Part shown: positions 16,776 through 25,340 of the stretch, piece by piece | How the letters are laid out: each line of letters begins with the position of its first letter | Numbering within the stretch: the stretch's first letter is position 1 | Source: Brevibacterium sediminis | Lineage (GTDB): Bacteria; Actinomycetota; Actinomycetes; Actinomycetales; Brevibacteriaceae | Direction of reading: 5' to 3' | Length of the DNA stretch: 32,208 bases | NCBI RefSeq assembly: GCF_013623905.1 | Contig: NZ_JABKDD010000025.1 | Location: 1 to 32,208 of the forward strand | Notes under the pieces: model-generated | What the model was told of the DNA's origin: nothing | What the model saw: the letters and a program-made list of their open reading frames with translations, nothing else | Database searches by the model: none | Position numbers and translations under genes: made by a program

Positions 16776-18659
16776 TCAGCGCCAGGTGATGTTCCACATG
16801 CGGTCGTTCCAGGCCGAGAACGGGATGACCTCACCGGTGTAGACGGGCCAGAAGTAGGCGAAGGCGAGGATCGCTGCGACGAGGATGAGCCCGACGCTCA
16901 GTCGCCTGGCGAACAGCGCCGCGGAGATCCGCGCGAAACGCTGCTTCGTCGACGGCCCTGGCGACGCTAGCCCACGAACCGGAACCCGACCCCAGACGAG
17001 GGTCAGACAGTACGTCACGGCCAGCACGACGAAGGGCACCATGACGATGGTGTAGAAGGTGAAGATCGTCCGCTCCTGGTAAGCGAACCATGGCAGCCAG
17101 GTCGCTGCCAGCCCGGCGAGGATGACGGCGGGGCGGACGTCCCGGCGGATGATCCACACGATGAGGCAGACGAGCACAGCCAAGGCGGCCCAGCCCCAGA
17201 TCACAGGGTTGCCCACCGAGGTGATCGCCGAGGAGCACTTCGCGACCGTGCACCCCATATCGCCCCGGTCGTAGGACTCGTAGTAGAACGACGTCGGCCG
17301 CCACTGCACGATCCAACCCCACGGGTTCGACATGTACGGATGCTCCGAGTCCAGCCCGACATGGAACGAGTACGCCGTGTAGTGATAGTGCGCCAGCGAC
17401 GGCAGCCAATCCAACCACTGCGGCAGCGCGCGCCACCAGCCGAAATTCTCCGCAGCCCACTGTCGGTCCCACGCGTCATCCGAACGGATCCACCCGGTCC
17501 AGCACGCCACATAGGTCACGAGCGCGATCGGCACGAGCTTGAAGAACGAGGGAATGCTGTCGCGGATGAACATGCCCAGCCACGGATGCACGACCCCGGC
17601 CCGATACCGCGAATGCACATCCCACAGGACGATCAGAATCCCGAACGCCGCCAGCGCATACAGACCCGACCATTTCACCCCCGTAGCCAGGCCGAGACTG
17701 ATCCCTGCAGCGAAGATCCAAGGCCGCGCGCCGAGGCGGGGCCCGAAGTTGATCACGTCCCTGGACTTCGTCCGACGCCGACGTCGGGCTTCCGCGGTGG
17801 GCGGGGCCGCCTCGGGGAGTGGGGCGGCGGAGGTGATCGACTCGTTAAGTTCGGTCGGGAAGGTTCGGGGGACCTCATCGGGGTCGGATGGGGAGGAAGC
17901 GGCCGCCTCGGGGAGGGGATCTGGATTCTGCAGTGTGCGGGACGGAACGGAGCTACCGATCTCCGCGGTGCCCTGGGTCCAAGCGGCCAGACGCTTCGTC
18001 ACCTGATCGCGGTCGAGAAGGATGAAGAAGAAGGCGAGGAGGACGAAGGCCATGAGCACGATGTCGAGCAGGCTCGTGCGGGAGTGGACGAAGTGCTCGC
18101 CGTCGATGGCGAGCAGGCCGGCGGCGATGCAGGCGAAGAACGCCGAGCGGAAGAGCTTCCAGGCGATGACGCCGAGGAGGAAGATCGTCAGGGTGCCGAT
18201 GATCGCCACGGTGAAGCGCCAGCCGAACGAATCGTCGGCGCCGAAGAGGTCGATGCCCCACCCGATGAGCCATTTGCCCAGCGGCGGGTGGACGACGTAT
18301 TCGGGGGTGGGCTCGATGACGCTGGGATCGCCGGCGTTGAAGGAATCGTCGGCGTTCTCGGGCCAGGAGCGTTCGTAGCCGAAGTTGAAGACCGAATAGC
18401 CGTCCTTGACGTAGTAGGTCTCGTCGAAGATCAGGCGGTGTGGGAAGTCGAGGCGGAAGAGTCGCAGGGCCGCACCGATTCCGGTGATGACGAGCAGGGC
18501 CGGCCACATCCACAGCGGTGCTCGGGTGGCCCACATGCCGGCGTGGAAGGTTTCGCGGCGCATCGCAGCGGCGCCGGAACGCACCTTTTCGCGTTTCCTC
18601 GCCAGGCGCTCGCGGGCGATGCGCCTGGTGGGGGGCGGGGAGTCTGCGGTGTGAGTCAT
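16776..18659 (-). CDS. pmt: Dolichol/polyprenyl-phosphate-mannose-protein O-mannosyltransferase (Pmt, GT39)
   Basis: Encodes 627 aa with about 11 transmembrane helices. The catalytic acidic pair is in FDETYYVKDGYS (Asp79-Glu80), followed by EYVVHPPLGKWLI and HSRTSLLDI, all typical of bacterial Pmt. It transfers mannose from polyprenyl-P-mannose to Ser/Thr of secreted proteins during Sec export. The C-terminal half has HYTAYSFHVGLDSEHPYMSN and the terminal WNDRMWNITWR. A polar linker of about 75 residues (about 228-300), rich in Pro, Glu, Ala and Ser, interrupts the loop after the first set of helices; it is unusual and contains two CCGAGGCGG-encoded LPEAA pieces. In actinobacteria pmt is normally divergent from rsmI; here three DUF4190-like genes lie between them. 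Confidence 0.93.
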   Translation of the reverse strand: MTHTADSPPPTRRIARERLARKREKVRSGAAAMRRETFHAGMWATRAPLWMWPALLVITGIGAALRLFRLDFPHRLIFDETYYVKDGYSVFNFGYERSWPENADDSFNAGDPSVIEPTPEYVVHPPLGKWLIGWGIDLFGADDSFGWRFTVAIIGTLTIFLLGVIAWKLFRSAFFACIAAGLLAIDGEHFVHSRTSLLDIVLMAFVLLAFFFILLDRDQVTKRLAAWTQGTAEIGSSVPSRTLQNPDPLPEAAASSPSDPDEVPRTFPTELNESITSAAPLPEAAPPTAEARRRRRTKSRDVINFGPRLGARPWIFAAGISLGLATGVKWSGLYALAAFGILIVLWDVHSRYRAGVVHPWLGMFIRDSIPSFFKLVPIALVTYVACWTGWIRSDDAWDRQWAAENFGWWRALPQWLDWLPSLAHYHYTAYSFHVGLDSEHPYMSNPWGWIVQWRPTSFYYESYDRGDMGCTVAKCSSAITSVGNPVIWGWAALAVLVCLIVWIIRRDVRPAVILAGLAATWLPWFAYQERTIFTFYTIVMVPFVVLAVTYCLTLVWGRVPVRGLASPGPSTKQRFARISAALFARRLSVGLILVAAILAFAYFWPVYTGEVIPFSAWNDRMWNITWR

Positions 18660-18961
18660 CGGAGTCCAGTTTAGAGATCTCGGCGGGCAGGGCTCTCATG
18701 CGACCCGCAGGGAAGGGCGGGGCATTGGGAGTGATCGGGCCGACGAGGTGGGGTCGAAGGGGAGTGTCGGGCGGGCGTAGGTCGGGGAGTGAGGGCGTGC
18801 CGGGTGGGGCCGACGAGGTGGGGGAGTGAGGGCGTGCCGGGTGTGGCTGGCGTAGGTCGGGAGGGGGAGACCGGCATGAGGTTCGGCACCTTGAGCAGGA
18901 TTCTTGGGCATTCGCCACCGTGCATCACTAGAGTAGTGGGAGACAGCCGGAGTCAGAGCGA
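18660..18961. repeat. GC-rich intergenic region with interleaved direct repeats
   Basis: This gap between divergent pmt and the first DUF4190-like gene holds several direct repeats. A 23-base unit starting GGGGAGTGAGGGCGTGCC is at 18784-18806 and 18821-18843 (37-base offset). GGGCCGACGAGGTGGGG is at 18737-18753 and 18807-18823. GGCGTAGGTCGGG is at 18774-18786 and 18849-18861. The open frames crossing it are repeat-driven Pro/Thr/His strings and are not supported as genes. The promoter of the plus-strand gene probably lies at about 18925-18955. Confidence 0.6.
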
Positions 18962-19675
18962 ATGGTGCACAACGTGTCGAACAACCCCAACTACCGCCCG
19001 AGCGATCCTCCCCAGGTCGGCTCGCAGCAGTTCAACAACAACTATGGGTCCCAGCCGCAGTATGGTCAGGGACAGTCGGGTCAGTACGGATCCGGTGCCG
19101 GACAGTACGGGTCCGGTGCGGGTCAGTATGGGTCCGGTGCCGGACAGTATTCGCAGGGACAGCCGTATGGGCAGCAGAACTCCTATGGACAGTCCGGCGC
19201 CTACGGTCAGCAGAACGCGTACGGACAGTCAGGCGGATACAGCCAGCCAGGTGCGTACAGCCAGCCGAACGCCTACGATGCCTACAGCCAGTCGGGCGCG
19301 TACAGCCAGCCGATGACCTACGGCGCGCAGCCGGTCTTCGTCCGGCCCGCACCCAACAAGATGGCCGTGTGGTCGATGTGGATGGGCATCGCCGGTATCG
19401 GCGGCGGATTCGTCTGCGGCCTGCTGTCGATGATCCCGGTCATCGGCATCATCTTCAGCATCATCGCGATGTTCCTGTGGATCGCACCGGTGCTCGCCGT
19501 CATCTTCGGCCACATCGGCCTCGGCCAGATCAAGCGCACAGGCGCAGAAGGCCGCGGACAGGCGATCGCCGGGCTCATCATCGGATACGTGACCATCGCC
19601 CTGGGGCTCATCATGGCGATCGTCATGATCGGCATCCTGGGCATCGGCTTCTTGGGCATGATGAGCAGCTACTGA
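18962..19675 (+). CDS. DUF4190-like membrane protein with Gln/Tyr/Gly/Ser-rich N-terminal domain
   Basis: Encodes 237 aa. Residues 1-120 are low complexity, dominated by Q, Y, G and S, with three exact 7-residue repeats GQYGSGA followed by repeated YGQQN/YSQ(P/S) units. Residues about 133-235 are a small membrane domain with two long hydrophobic stretches. Between them lies GHIGLGQIKRTGAEGRGQAIAGLIIGY, the pattern of DUF4190 proteins (G-H-I-x-x-x-Q-I-K-x-x-G-x-x-G-x-G-x-A-I-A-G-L). The function of the family is unknown. The N-terminus is of the kind that forms condensates or flexible tethers. A GTG four codons later is a possible alternative start. Two related genes follow. Confidence 0.8.
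   Translation: MVHNVSNNPNYRPSDPPQVGSQQFNNNYGSQPQYGQGQSGQYGSGAGQYGSGAGQYGSGAGQYSQGQPYGQQNSYGQSGAYGQQNAYGQSGGYSQPGAYSQPNAYDAYSQSGAYSQPMTYGAQPVFVRPAPNKMAVWSMWMGIAGIGGGFVCGLLSMIPVIGIIFSIIAMFLWIAPVLAVIFGHIGLGQIKRTGAEGRGQAIAGLIIGYVTIALGLIMAIVMIGILGIGFLGMMSSY
19082..19144 (+). repeat. Three 21-bp in-frame tandem repeats
   Basis: Units at 19082-19102, 19103-19123 and 19124-19144 each begin CAGTACGG or CAGTATGG and encode QYGSGAG. Copies differ by a few third-position changes. Because the unit is a multiple of three, gain or loss of copies would alter the length of the disordered domain without breaking the frame. Confidence 0.85.
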
Positions 19676-19685
19676 GCCGCCCCGC

Positions 19686-19733
19686 GTGACCTCGGCGCTG
19701 CTCCGGATGACTTCGGACGGGTGCCGAGGTCAC
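19686..19733 (+). terminator. Terminator hairpin after the first DUF4190-like gene
   Basis: GTGACCTCGGC (19686-19696) and GCCGAGGTCAC (19723-19733) pair perfectly over 11 bp, enclosing a smaller CCG/CGG hairpin. It begins 10 bases past the stop codon. There is no U-tract. The rest of the gap to 19996 contains one CCGCCTCGG motif (19831-19839) and otherwise nothing that I recognise. Confidence 0.6.
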
Positions 19734-19996
19734 GCTCGATTCGGCGGTCGGGCCGCTCTGCACGTCCCCGACTTCGCCTGCCCGGGGCCTTGCGTGCGCC
19801 CCAAGGCCACGCGGGTACGGGACGGTCGGGCCGCCTCGGCGAGGGGAACCTGCAACCTGTGGTGCAGGACTGCAACACGATTCGGCCGCCGCGCTCGCTG
19901 CACGTGGGTAGCGTTGATCTCAGACATCGGGACACCCGTCGAGGACGGCCCCGAGCAGATTCAAAGATCAACGACAGCCAGCGGAACGGAACGGAC

Positions 19997-20452
19997 ATGA
20001 ATACTCGCGTACTGCCTCTCGGGAACACCTACACCGGATCGAAGGGTTCGGTCCACGCCCCCGTCGCAGTCCACATGCCCGCACCGGTTCATACTCCGGC
20101 CCACCTTCATGCCCTGGTCCAGGCCCCCGTGACGTACGGAAACCGAGCACCGGTCGTTGTCTACCAGCAGGTGGCGCCGACGAATTCCTCGTCGATCGTC
20201 GCGCTGGTGCTCGGCCTCATCTCGTTCATTTCATCGTTCTTCTTCCTCGGCTTCGTCGGCATCATCTTCGGACACATCGCCCGTTCGCAGATCAAGGCCC
20301 GCGGAGAGCGCGGCAACGGAATGGCCGTGGCCGGGCTATGGCTGGGGTATCTCAGCGTGATCTTCTGGGTCGTGTTCTGGCTGCTCTACTTCGGCGTCAT
20401 CGCGCTCGTCATCGGCGCCTCGATCGCGGCCGGAAACGCAACCGTCAGCTGA
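19997..20452 (+). CDS. DUF4190-like membrane protein, His/Pro-rich N-terminus
   Basis: Encodes 151 aa from ATG 19997. The N-terminal 55 residues carry repeated V-H-x-P units (VHAPVAVHMPAPVHTPAHLHA). Residues about 63-148 hold two transmembrane stretches around GHIARSQIKARGERGNGMAVAGLWLGY, the DUF4190 signature. This domain closely resembles that of the next gene (VYQQ..PTN, then GHIAR.QI..RGERG.GMA.A.LW.GY), so the two look like a tandem duplication whose N-termini diverged. The start has only a weak GGA-type ribosome site. Function unknown; the histidines could bind metal, which is speculation. Confidence 0.75.
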   Translation: MNTRVLPLGNTYTGSKGSVHAPVAVHMPAPVHTPAHLHALVQAPVTYGNRAPVVVYQQVAPTNSSSIVALVLGLISFISSFFFLGFVGIIFGHIARSQIKARGERGNGMAVAGLWLGYLSVIFWVVFWLLYFGVIALVIGASIAAGNATVS

Positions 20453-20644
20453 GGCTCGGGATTCCGGGAAGCCCACCCCGGCAAACGACCTGGCGCACGG
20501 CCTCAACGTCCGACACACGCGCCCGCCCCGGCATCACATCGCAAGGTGCCCACCCCGCCAACTGTGATTGACCTGTAACCGCCCCGCCTTTTGCCGCCAC
20601 CGACGACTCTGTACCGTTGAAGGCAACCACAAGGAGACTTCGCT

Positions 20645-21079
20645 ATGAGCAGCCAGAACAACTGGAACAACCCGGACATGTACTATCAGCAGCCCCAATC
20701 GAACGCGGGCGGCTCGTACGGTGCCCAGTCGTACAGTCAGAACAGCGCCTACACGGCCAATGCGCAGTACGCCGGCGGACCCGGCTACGTGTACCAGCAG
20801 CTGCCACCGACGAACGTGCTGGCCATCGTCGGCATGTGCGCCTCGATCTTTGGCGTCATCTCGTCCGTCTTCATCGGCGGCATCGCCGGCATCATCATGG
20901 GCCACATCGCCCGCAAGCAGATCCGCGAACGCGGAGAACGCGGCGACGGCATGGCCATCGCGGCCCTGTGGGTCGGCTACATCGGCACCATCCTCTGGAT
21001 CCTTTTCTGGGTCCTCTACGTCGGGGTATTCGTCCTCATCTTCGGCGCGGCAATGGTCGGCGCGGGTTCGACCAGTTGA
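20645..21079 (+). CDS. DUF4190-like membrane protein, translationally coupled to rsmI
   Basis: Encodes 144 aa from ATG 20645, preceded by GGAG. The N-terminal 50 residues are rich in N, Q, Y, S and G (MSSQNNWNNPDMYYQQPQ). The membrane domain shows GHIARKQIRERGERGDGMAIAALWVGY between hydrophobic stretches. It is the third paralogue of the set. Its stop overlaps the TTG start of rsmI by four bases (TTGA), so the rRNA methyltransferase appears to be translated through it. The likely operon is DUF4190-rsmI. Function unknown. Confidence 0.82.
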   Translation: MSSQNNWNNPDMYYQQPQSNAGGSYGAQSYSQNSAYTANAQYAGGPGYVYQQLPPTNVLAIVGMCASIFGVISSVFIGGIAGIIMGHIARKQIRERGERGDGMAIAALWVGYIGTILWILFWVLYVGVFVLIFGAAMVGAGSTS

Positions 21080-22083
21080 GTTCAGACTCCTTCGCGTCCT
21101 CCGACCAGGGCGTCGATGCGGATCGTGGAATCGGTGACGACGACAACTTCACCGAGGCGGCCGTCCACGGAGCCGACGACAACTCCGCCGAGGCGGCGCC
21201 GTCCGACGACATCGACCTGACCGATGACGCGGGGCCAAGATTCGGTCCGAACCTCACCGGCGGTCGACTGATCCTGGTCGGGACTCCGATCGGCAACCTC
21301 GGCGATGCGAGCCCGCGGATGCGGGAGGCCATCGAAACTGCCGATGTCATCGCCGCCGAGGACACGCGGCGGTTCCTGTCGCTCGCGCAGCGACTCAACC
21401 TCACGCACACGAAGCGTGTCATAAGCGTCTTCGACCACAACGAGGGCCACCGCGCTCCCGAACTCGTCGATATCATCGCCGCTGGTGAGACCGTTGTTCT
21501 GCTCTCCGACGCGGGGATGCCCGCCGTCTCCGACCCCGGCTACCGCGTGGTCAAGGCCTGCGCCGAGGCGGGACTTCCGATCACGTCGATACCGGGGCCA
21601 TCCGCGGTGCTCATGGCGCTCGCGGTCTCGGGACTGCCGAGCGACCGGTTCAGCTTCGAAGGGTTCCTGCCGCGCAAGTCCGGGCAGCGCAAGACCCTGC
21701 TGACCGAACTCAAGACCGAGAAGCGCACGATGGTCTTCTTCGAAAGCCCACACCGCATCGCCGATGCGATGGACGACTTCGCCGAGATCATCGGCGTCGA
21801 CCGGCCCATGGCCATCAGTCGCGAGCTGACGAAGACCTACGAGGAGACTCTGCGCGGAACCGTCGGTTCACTGCGCGATCAGGCCGCTGGAGGACTGCGC
21901 GGGGAGTTGACCCTCGTGCTCGCCGGTGCCACCGAGGTCGAAACGGCTCCGGAGGACCACCTCGGCGAGGTCAGCGCACTGGTCGACTCCGGTTCGCGTG
22001 CCAAGGACGCGGCCGGGCAGGTGGCGAAGAAGTTCGGCCTGTCCAAGCGCGACGTCTACGAGGCCTGGCTCCACCGCGAGTGA
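21076..22083 (+). CDS. rsmI: 16S rRNA 2'-O-ribose C1402 methyltransferase RsmI
   Basis: Encodes 335 aa from TTG 21076. No ATG or GTG occurs in frame before the catalytic domain, and the TTGA overlap with the upstream stop favours this start. The tetrapyrrole-methylase fold begins at about residue 63: LILVGTPIGNLGDASPRM, AAEDTRRF, FDHNEG, LLSDAGMPAVSDPGY, ITSIPGPSAVLMALAVSGLP and FFESPHRI, all diagnostic of RsmI, with SRELTKTYEET following. It methylates the ribose of C1402 in the decoding centre using S-adenosylmethionine. The first 60 residues are an acidic, disordered extension that other RsmI proteins lack or have shorter. It contains two CCGAGGCGG motifs encoding TEAA and AEAA. Confidence 0.93.
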   Translation: MSSDSFASSDQGVDADRGIGDDDNFTEAAVHGADDNSAEAAPSDDIDLTDDAGPRFGPNLTGGRLILVGTPIGNLGDASPRMREAIETADVIAAEDTRRFLSLAQRLNLTHTKRVISVFDHNEGHRAPELVDIIAAGETVVLLSDAGMPAVSDPGYRVVKACAEAGLPITSIPGPSAVLMALAVSGLPSDRFSFEGFLPRKSGQRKTLLTELKTEKRTMVFFESPHRIADAMDDFAEIIGVDRPMAISRELTKTYEETLRGTVGSLRDQAAGGLRGELTLVLAGATEVETAPEDHLGEVSALVDSGSRAKDAAGQVAKKFGLSKRDVYEAWLHRE

Positions 22084-22118
22084 CACGACTCGTGCGCAAT
22101 CGGCTGTGGATAGCCGGC

Positions 22119-22178
22119 AGCCCAGTTTCGGGTGGATAGCCCATGGCAGAAAGTGGGCTATCCACCCAAAACTGGGCC
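22119..22178. repeat. Long palindrome, left flank of the AbiEi-like gene
   Basis: Two 25-base arms (22119-22143 and 22154-22178) pair with only a G-U position and an end mismatch around a 10-nt loop. The left arm begins AGCCCAGTTT and ends TAGCCCA. It starts 36 bases beyond rsmI and could terminate it, but its twin at 23475-23534 has the same arm length, loop length and AGCCCA ends, which suggests a repeated element. Confidence 0.8.
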
Positions 22179-22383
22179 ATCAGCGCGGTTGAGATACTCC
22201 CCAAACGAGCCTGGTGCGAAAGGCACGAGCCGCTGTGAAGCCGGTCGACGACTCGACTCGAACGCTGACGCCTGTTGATTGACTCTTTACTGAGGCGCTG
22301 TCACCGTGTGGACGCCGAAGCTGATTCCACAGCAACAGGATTGAGCATTGCTGAATCAATGCGGATTTCGGCAGTGTGCCGGC

Positions 22384-23448
22384 ATGAAGAACAACGTCGT
22401 GTATTTCACGGACCTTCGCAATGCTGGAGCCTCATCGGCAGACATCCGCAGCGCTTTGGGCTGCTGTCTGCGAAAGCTCTCTCGTGGAGTCTATACAGTC
22501 GTCAGTCGTTGTGAAGTCCGTGCCCACCGATACCTTTCTCCCTTCGCCACAGACTCGGATTGGATGACGTATCACGAGGAAGGACGCGACAAAGAGCGGT
22601 CCCAGCAACGCAGATACGAGGCGAATCTGAAGCGTCTGCAAGTCCTCCACTATCCCCACTACCGCGCAGGAGACATCGTGTTCGGGATTTCGGCGGCCCG
22701 GCTGCACAGAATCGGTATGTTCGACGAGCCGGACGAACCAGTGTCGGTGTTCCATCCCATATCAAGCACCAAGTCACCCGAGCTGATCAGGCGACGCAGA
22801 ACAATCGCAGCTGAAGACGTCTCCGAGGCGGAAGGGCTTCGCGTCACTACTCCGGCTCGAACTGCCTTGGATCTGCGGGCCGAACTCGGCAGCGCTGCGG
22901 CGTTTGCCGCGATGGAACAGGTGGTCAGATGGCATCTTCTCGGCGACGACGAGGATCTGATCTTCAGGCTCGGGTATCCGGCACACCTGCTGGACGAGGT
23001 TCCGGGTGCAGTCGCAGCTCTGTTCGCAGCGCCCATTGACCGCCTGGCACGGGGCGCAAAGGTGGCTGCGAGACTGGTCTCACTCGCATCACCGTTGTCC
23101 GAAAGCTATTTGGAGAGCAGAGCCGCCTTCAATCTGCATCTTCTGGGTCTGCACGACTTCGTGCAACAGGTGGATATTGCCGATGGCAGGCGACTTCTCA
23201 CGAGACTCGACTTCCTGTTCCGTGACGATAGAGTCGCACTCTACGTCGATGGGACGCAGAAGTACGTCGACGGCGGCTTCGACGTCATGAACAAGGAGAG
23301 CCGACAGCACAATCGTCTGCTGGCGATGGGCTATAAGATCGTGCGCTTCAAATTCAATGAAGTTCTGGACCCGAAGACCTTCGGACAGAAGCTCTTCTTA
23401 CAGGCACCTGAACTACGTCGTCGATGTGGAAAACCGCTGGTTCTGTGA
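22384..23448 (+). CDS. AbiEi-like winged-helix protein with C-terminal DUF559/Vsr-like domain
   Basis: Encodes 354 aa. The N-terminal 40 residues (FTDLRNAGASSADIRSAL, then LRKLSRGVYTVV) resemble the wHTH of type IV AbiEi antitoxin-like proteins. The middle contains TTPARTALDLRAEL, a segment common in actinobacterial members. The C-terminus RLDFLFRDDRVALYVDGTQKY, later GYKIVRFKFNEVL, has the DUF559 / very-short-patch-repair endonuclease-like pattern; the position usually held by Glu before the D-G appears to be Tyr, so nuclease activity is doubtful. ATG 22384 is chosen; a TTG at 22348 is also open. GC content and codon use look lower than in neighbours, and palindromes bracket it, so it is probably an acquired gene. 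Function unknown, possibly defence-related. Confidence 0.65.
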   Translation: MKNNVVYFTDLRNAGASSADIRSALGCCLRKLSRGVYTVVSRCEVRAHRYLSPFATDSDWMTYHEEGRDKERSQQRRYEANLKRLQVLHYPHYRAGDIVFGISAARLHRIGMFDEPDEPVSVFHPISSTKSPELIRRRRTIAAEDVSEAEGLRVTTPARTALDLRAELGSAAAFAAMEQVVRWHLLGDDEDLIFRLGYPAHLLDEVPGAVAALFAAPIDRLARGAKVAARLVSLASPLSESYLESRAAFNLHLLGLHDFVQQVDIADGRRLLTRLDFLFRDDRVALYVDGTQKYVDGGFDVMNKESRQHNRLLAMGYKIVRFKFNEVLDPKTFGQKLFLQAPELRRRCGKPLVL

Positions 23449-23474
23449 GCTGGTGTCCAGGTGCGAACTGTTTC

Positions 23475-23534
23475 AGCCCAGTCCGAGGTGAGCCGCCCAT
23501 CTTCAAACGTGGGCTACTCACCGCAAATTGGGCT
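23475..23534. repeat. Long palindrome, right flank of the AbiEi-like gene
   Basis: Arms of 25 bases (23475-23499 and 23510-23534) around a 10-nt loop, less perfect than the left copy (AGCCCA, GGTGAG and GCCCA blocks pair). The left arm matches the left arm at 22119 at about 17 of 25 positions by eye, including the first eight. It lies 27 bases past the gene's stop. Confidence 0.7.
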
Positions 23535-23624
23535 ATTCGCGAATCCTCGGCAAAAACTCGCTTGGGTCCACCAGCACCAGCCCATGCGCGCCTGCGCGGC
23601 GGTGTCCCTTAGACTGAGTTCCCT

Positions 23625-25340
23625 ATGGGTTACTACTTGACGACAGCGATTGCCTACCCCAACGGGGCCATTCACATCGGGCATGCCTATGAGTACATTG
23701 CGGCCGACACGATCGCCCGGTTCAAGCGACTGGACAATCACGATGTCTTCTTCTGCACCGGCACGGACGAGCACGGACTGAAGATGCTGCAGGCGGCGAA
23801 CAAGCTCGGCATCACCCCCAAAGAACTCGCTGACGACAACGCGAAGAACTTCCGCGACACCCAGCTCGCCCTCGGCTCGACCTTCGACCGGTTCATCCGA
23901 ACCACCGACGAAGACCACTACGCCGCCTCGCAAGCCATCTGGCGCAAGCTCGAAGAGGCCGGCGACATCTACCTCGACACGTACTCCGGCTGGTACTCCG
24001 TGCGCGACGAGGCCTTCTACACCGAGGACGAGACCGAAGTCGTCGACGGCGTGCGCCTGTCCAAGGAGACCCGCACCGAGGTGACCTGGACGGAAGAGGA
24101 GTCCTACTTCTTCCGCCTCTCGAAGTACCAGGACAAGCTGCTCGAGCTGTACAAGAACCACCCCGAGTTCATCGGTCCGGATTCCCGCCGCAACGAGATC
24201 GCCTCGTTCGTCGCATCCGGGCTCAAGGACCTCTCCATCTCCCGCACCACCTTCGACTGGGGTGTGCCGGTTCCCGGCAACGACAAGCACGTGATGTACG
24301 TGTGGATCGACGCCCTGACGAACTACCTCACTGCCGCCGGCTACCCCGATGACCAGGAGCGCCTCAGCAAGTGGTGGCCCGCCGACGTCCACATCATCGG
24401 CAAGGACATCATCCGCTTCCACTCGGTCTACTGGCCCGCGTTCCTCATGAGCGCCGGCATCGAGCTGCCCAAGCGCGTCCACGCCCACGGCTTCCTCTTC
24501 AACTCCGGTGAGAAGATGTCGAAGTCCGTCGGCAACGTCGTCGACCCCCTCGACCTCGTGGATGCCTTCGGCCTGGACACCCTGCGCTTCTTCCTCTTCC
24601 GCGAGTTCTCCTACGGCCACGACGGCTCGTATACGAAGGACTCGATCATCACACGGAAGAACTCCGACCTCGCCAACGAATACGGCAACCTCGCCCAGCG
24701 TTCGCTGTCGATGATCCAGAAGAACTGCGACGCTCAGGTGCCTCAGCCGGGCGAACTCACCGAGGCGGACGAGAAGCTCCTCGCCCTCGCCCGCGCCGTG
24801 CCCGACACCGCCCGACGCCACGTCGACACCCAGGCCCTCCACCTCTATGTCGAGGCCTGCTGGAAGGTGCTGTCCGAGGCCAACCGCTACTTCTCCGCGC
24901 AGGAGCCGTGGAAACTGAAGAAGACCGATCCCGATCGTATGGCCACCGTGCTGTGGGTGACGATCGAGGTCGTGCGCATCATCTCCATCCTCATCCAGCC
25001 TGTCATGCCCGAATCCGCAGGTAAGATCCTCGACCTCCTCGGTGTGCCCGCCGGCGTCGGTGAGGCCGGTGCGAAGGTCCTGCCGACCGCCGTCGATTCC
25101 GGGTCCGGCGCCGAGGCGATGGGAGCCGTATCCGCGAGCGCGGCCATCGGCGTCGCCGCCGGTGCGGCATACGCTTCGGCCGCCCTGGCGCCGAATGTCG
25201 CCGAGGCCGCTGCCGACGGCATCGCCGCCGCCGAGGCGGATCCCCGGTCGTTCGCGGCCGTCGGGTTCCCGATCGAACCGGGCACGCCCCTGCCGAAGCC
25301 CGAACCCGTGTTCCCGAAGTTCGTGGAGGAGACCGAATAA
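23625..25340 (+). CDS. metG: Methionyl-tRNA synthetase MetG
   Basis: Encodes 571 aa. The class I signatures are HIGH (17-20) in [14 protein letters not shown] and KMSKS (297-301), with [14 protein letters not shown] in the Rossmann domain and the methionine/tRNA face [13 protein letters not shown]. The zinc-knuckle cysteines of MetG1 are missing ([23 protein letters not shown]), so it is the metal-free MetG2 type. The anticodon-binding domain ends near residue 475. After it is an Ala/Gly-rich tail insertion of about 60 residues containing CCGAGGCGG, ending in [18 protein letters not shown] at about 23610 and an ATG only a few bases downstream suggest a nearly leaderless mRNA. Its stop overlaps tatD by one base (TAATG). 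Confidence 0.95.
   Translation: MGYYLTTAIAYPNGAIHIGHAYEYIAADTIARFKRLDNHDVFFCTGTDEHGLKMLQAANKLGITPKELADDNAKNFRDTQLALGSTFDRFIRTTDEDHYAASQAIWRKLEEAGDIYLDTYSGWYSVRDEAFYTEDETEVVDGVRLSKETRTEVTWTEEESYFFRLSKYQDKLLELYKNHPEFIGPDSRRNEIASFVASGLKDLSISRTTFDWGVPVPGNDKHVMYVWIDALTNYLTAAGYPDDQERLSKWWPADVHIIGKDIIRFHSVYWPAFLMSAGIELPKRVHAHGFLFNSGEKMSKSVGNVVDPLDLVDAFGLDTLRFFLFREFSYGHDGSYTKDSIITRKNSDLANEYGNLAQRSLSMIQKNCDAQVPQPGELTEADEKLLALARAVPDTARRHVDTQALHLYVEACWKVLSEANRYFSAQEPWKLKKTDPDRMATVLWVTIEVVRIISILIQPVMPESAGKILDLLGVPAGVGEAGAKVLPTAVDSGSGAEAMGAVSASAAIGVAAGAAYASAALAPNVAEAAADGIAAAEADPRSFAAVGFPIEPGTPLPKPEPVFPKFVEETE

Noticed and set aside
17340..18674. Plus-strand frame opposite pmt
   Set aside because: Shadow frame, Glu/Arg/Asp-rich, no transmembrane or domain pattern, while pmt fits its family along its whole length.
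18671..18928. Minus-strand frame of Pro/Thr/His repeats upstream of pmt
   Set aside because: Its amino-acid repeats simply follow the direct DNA repeats; no start signal.
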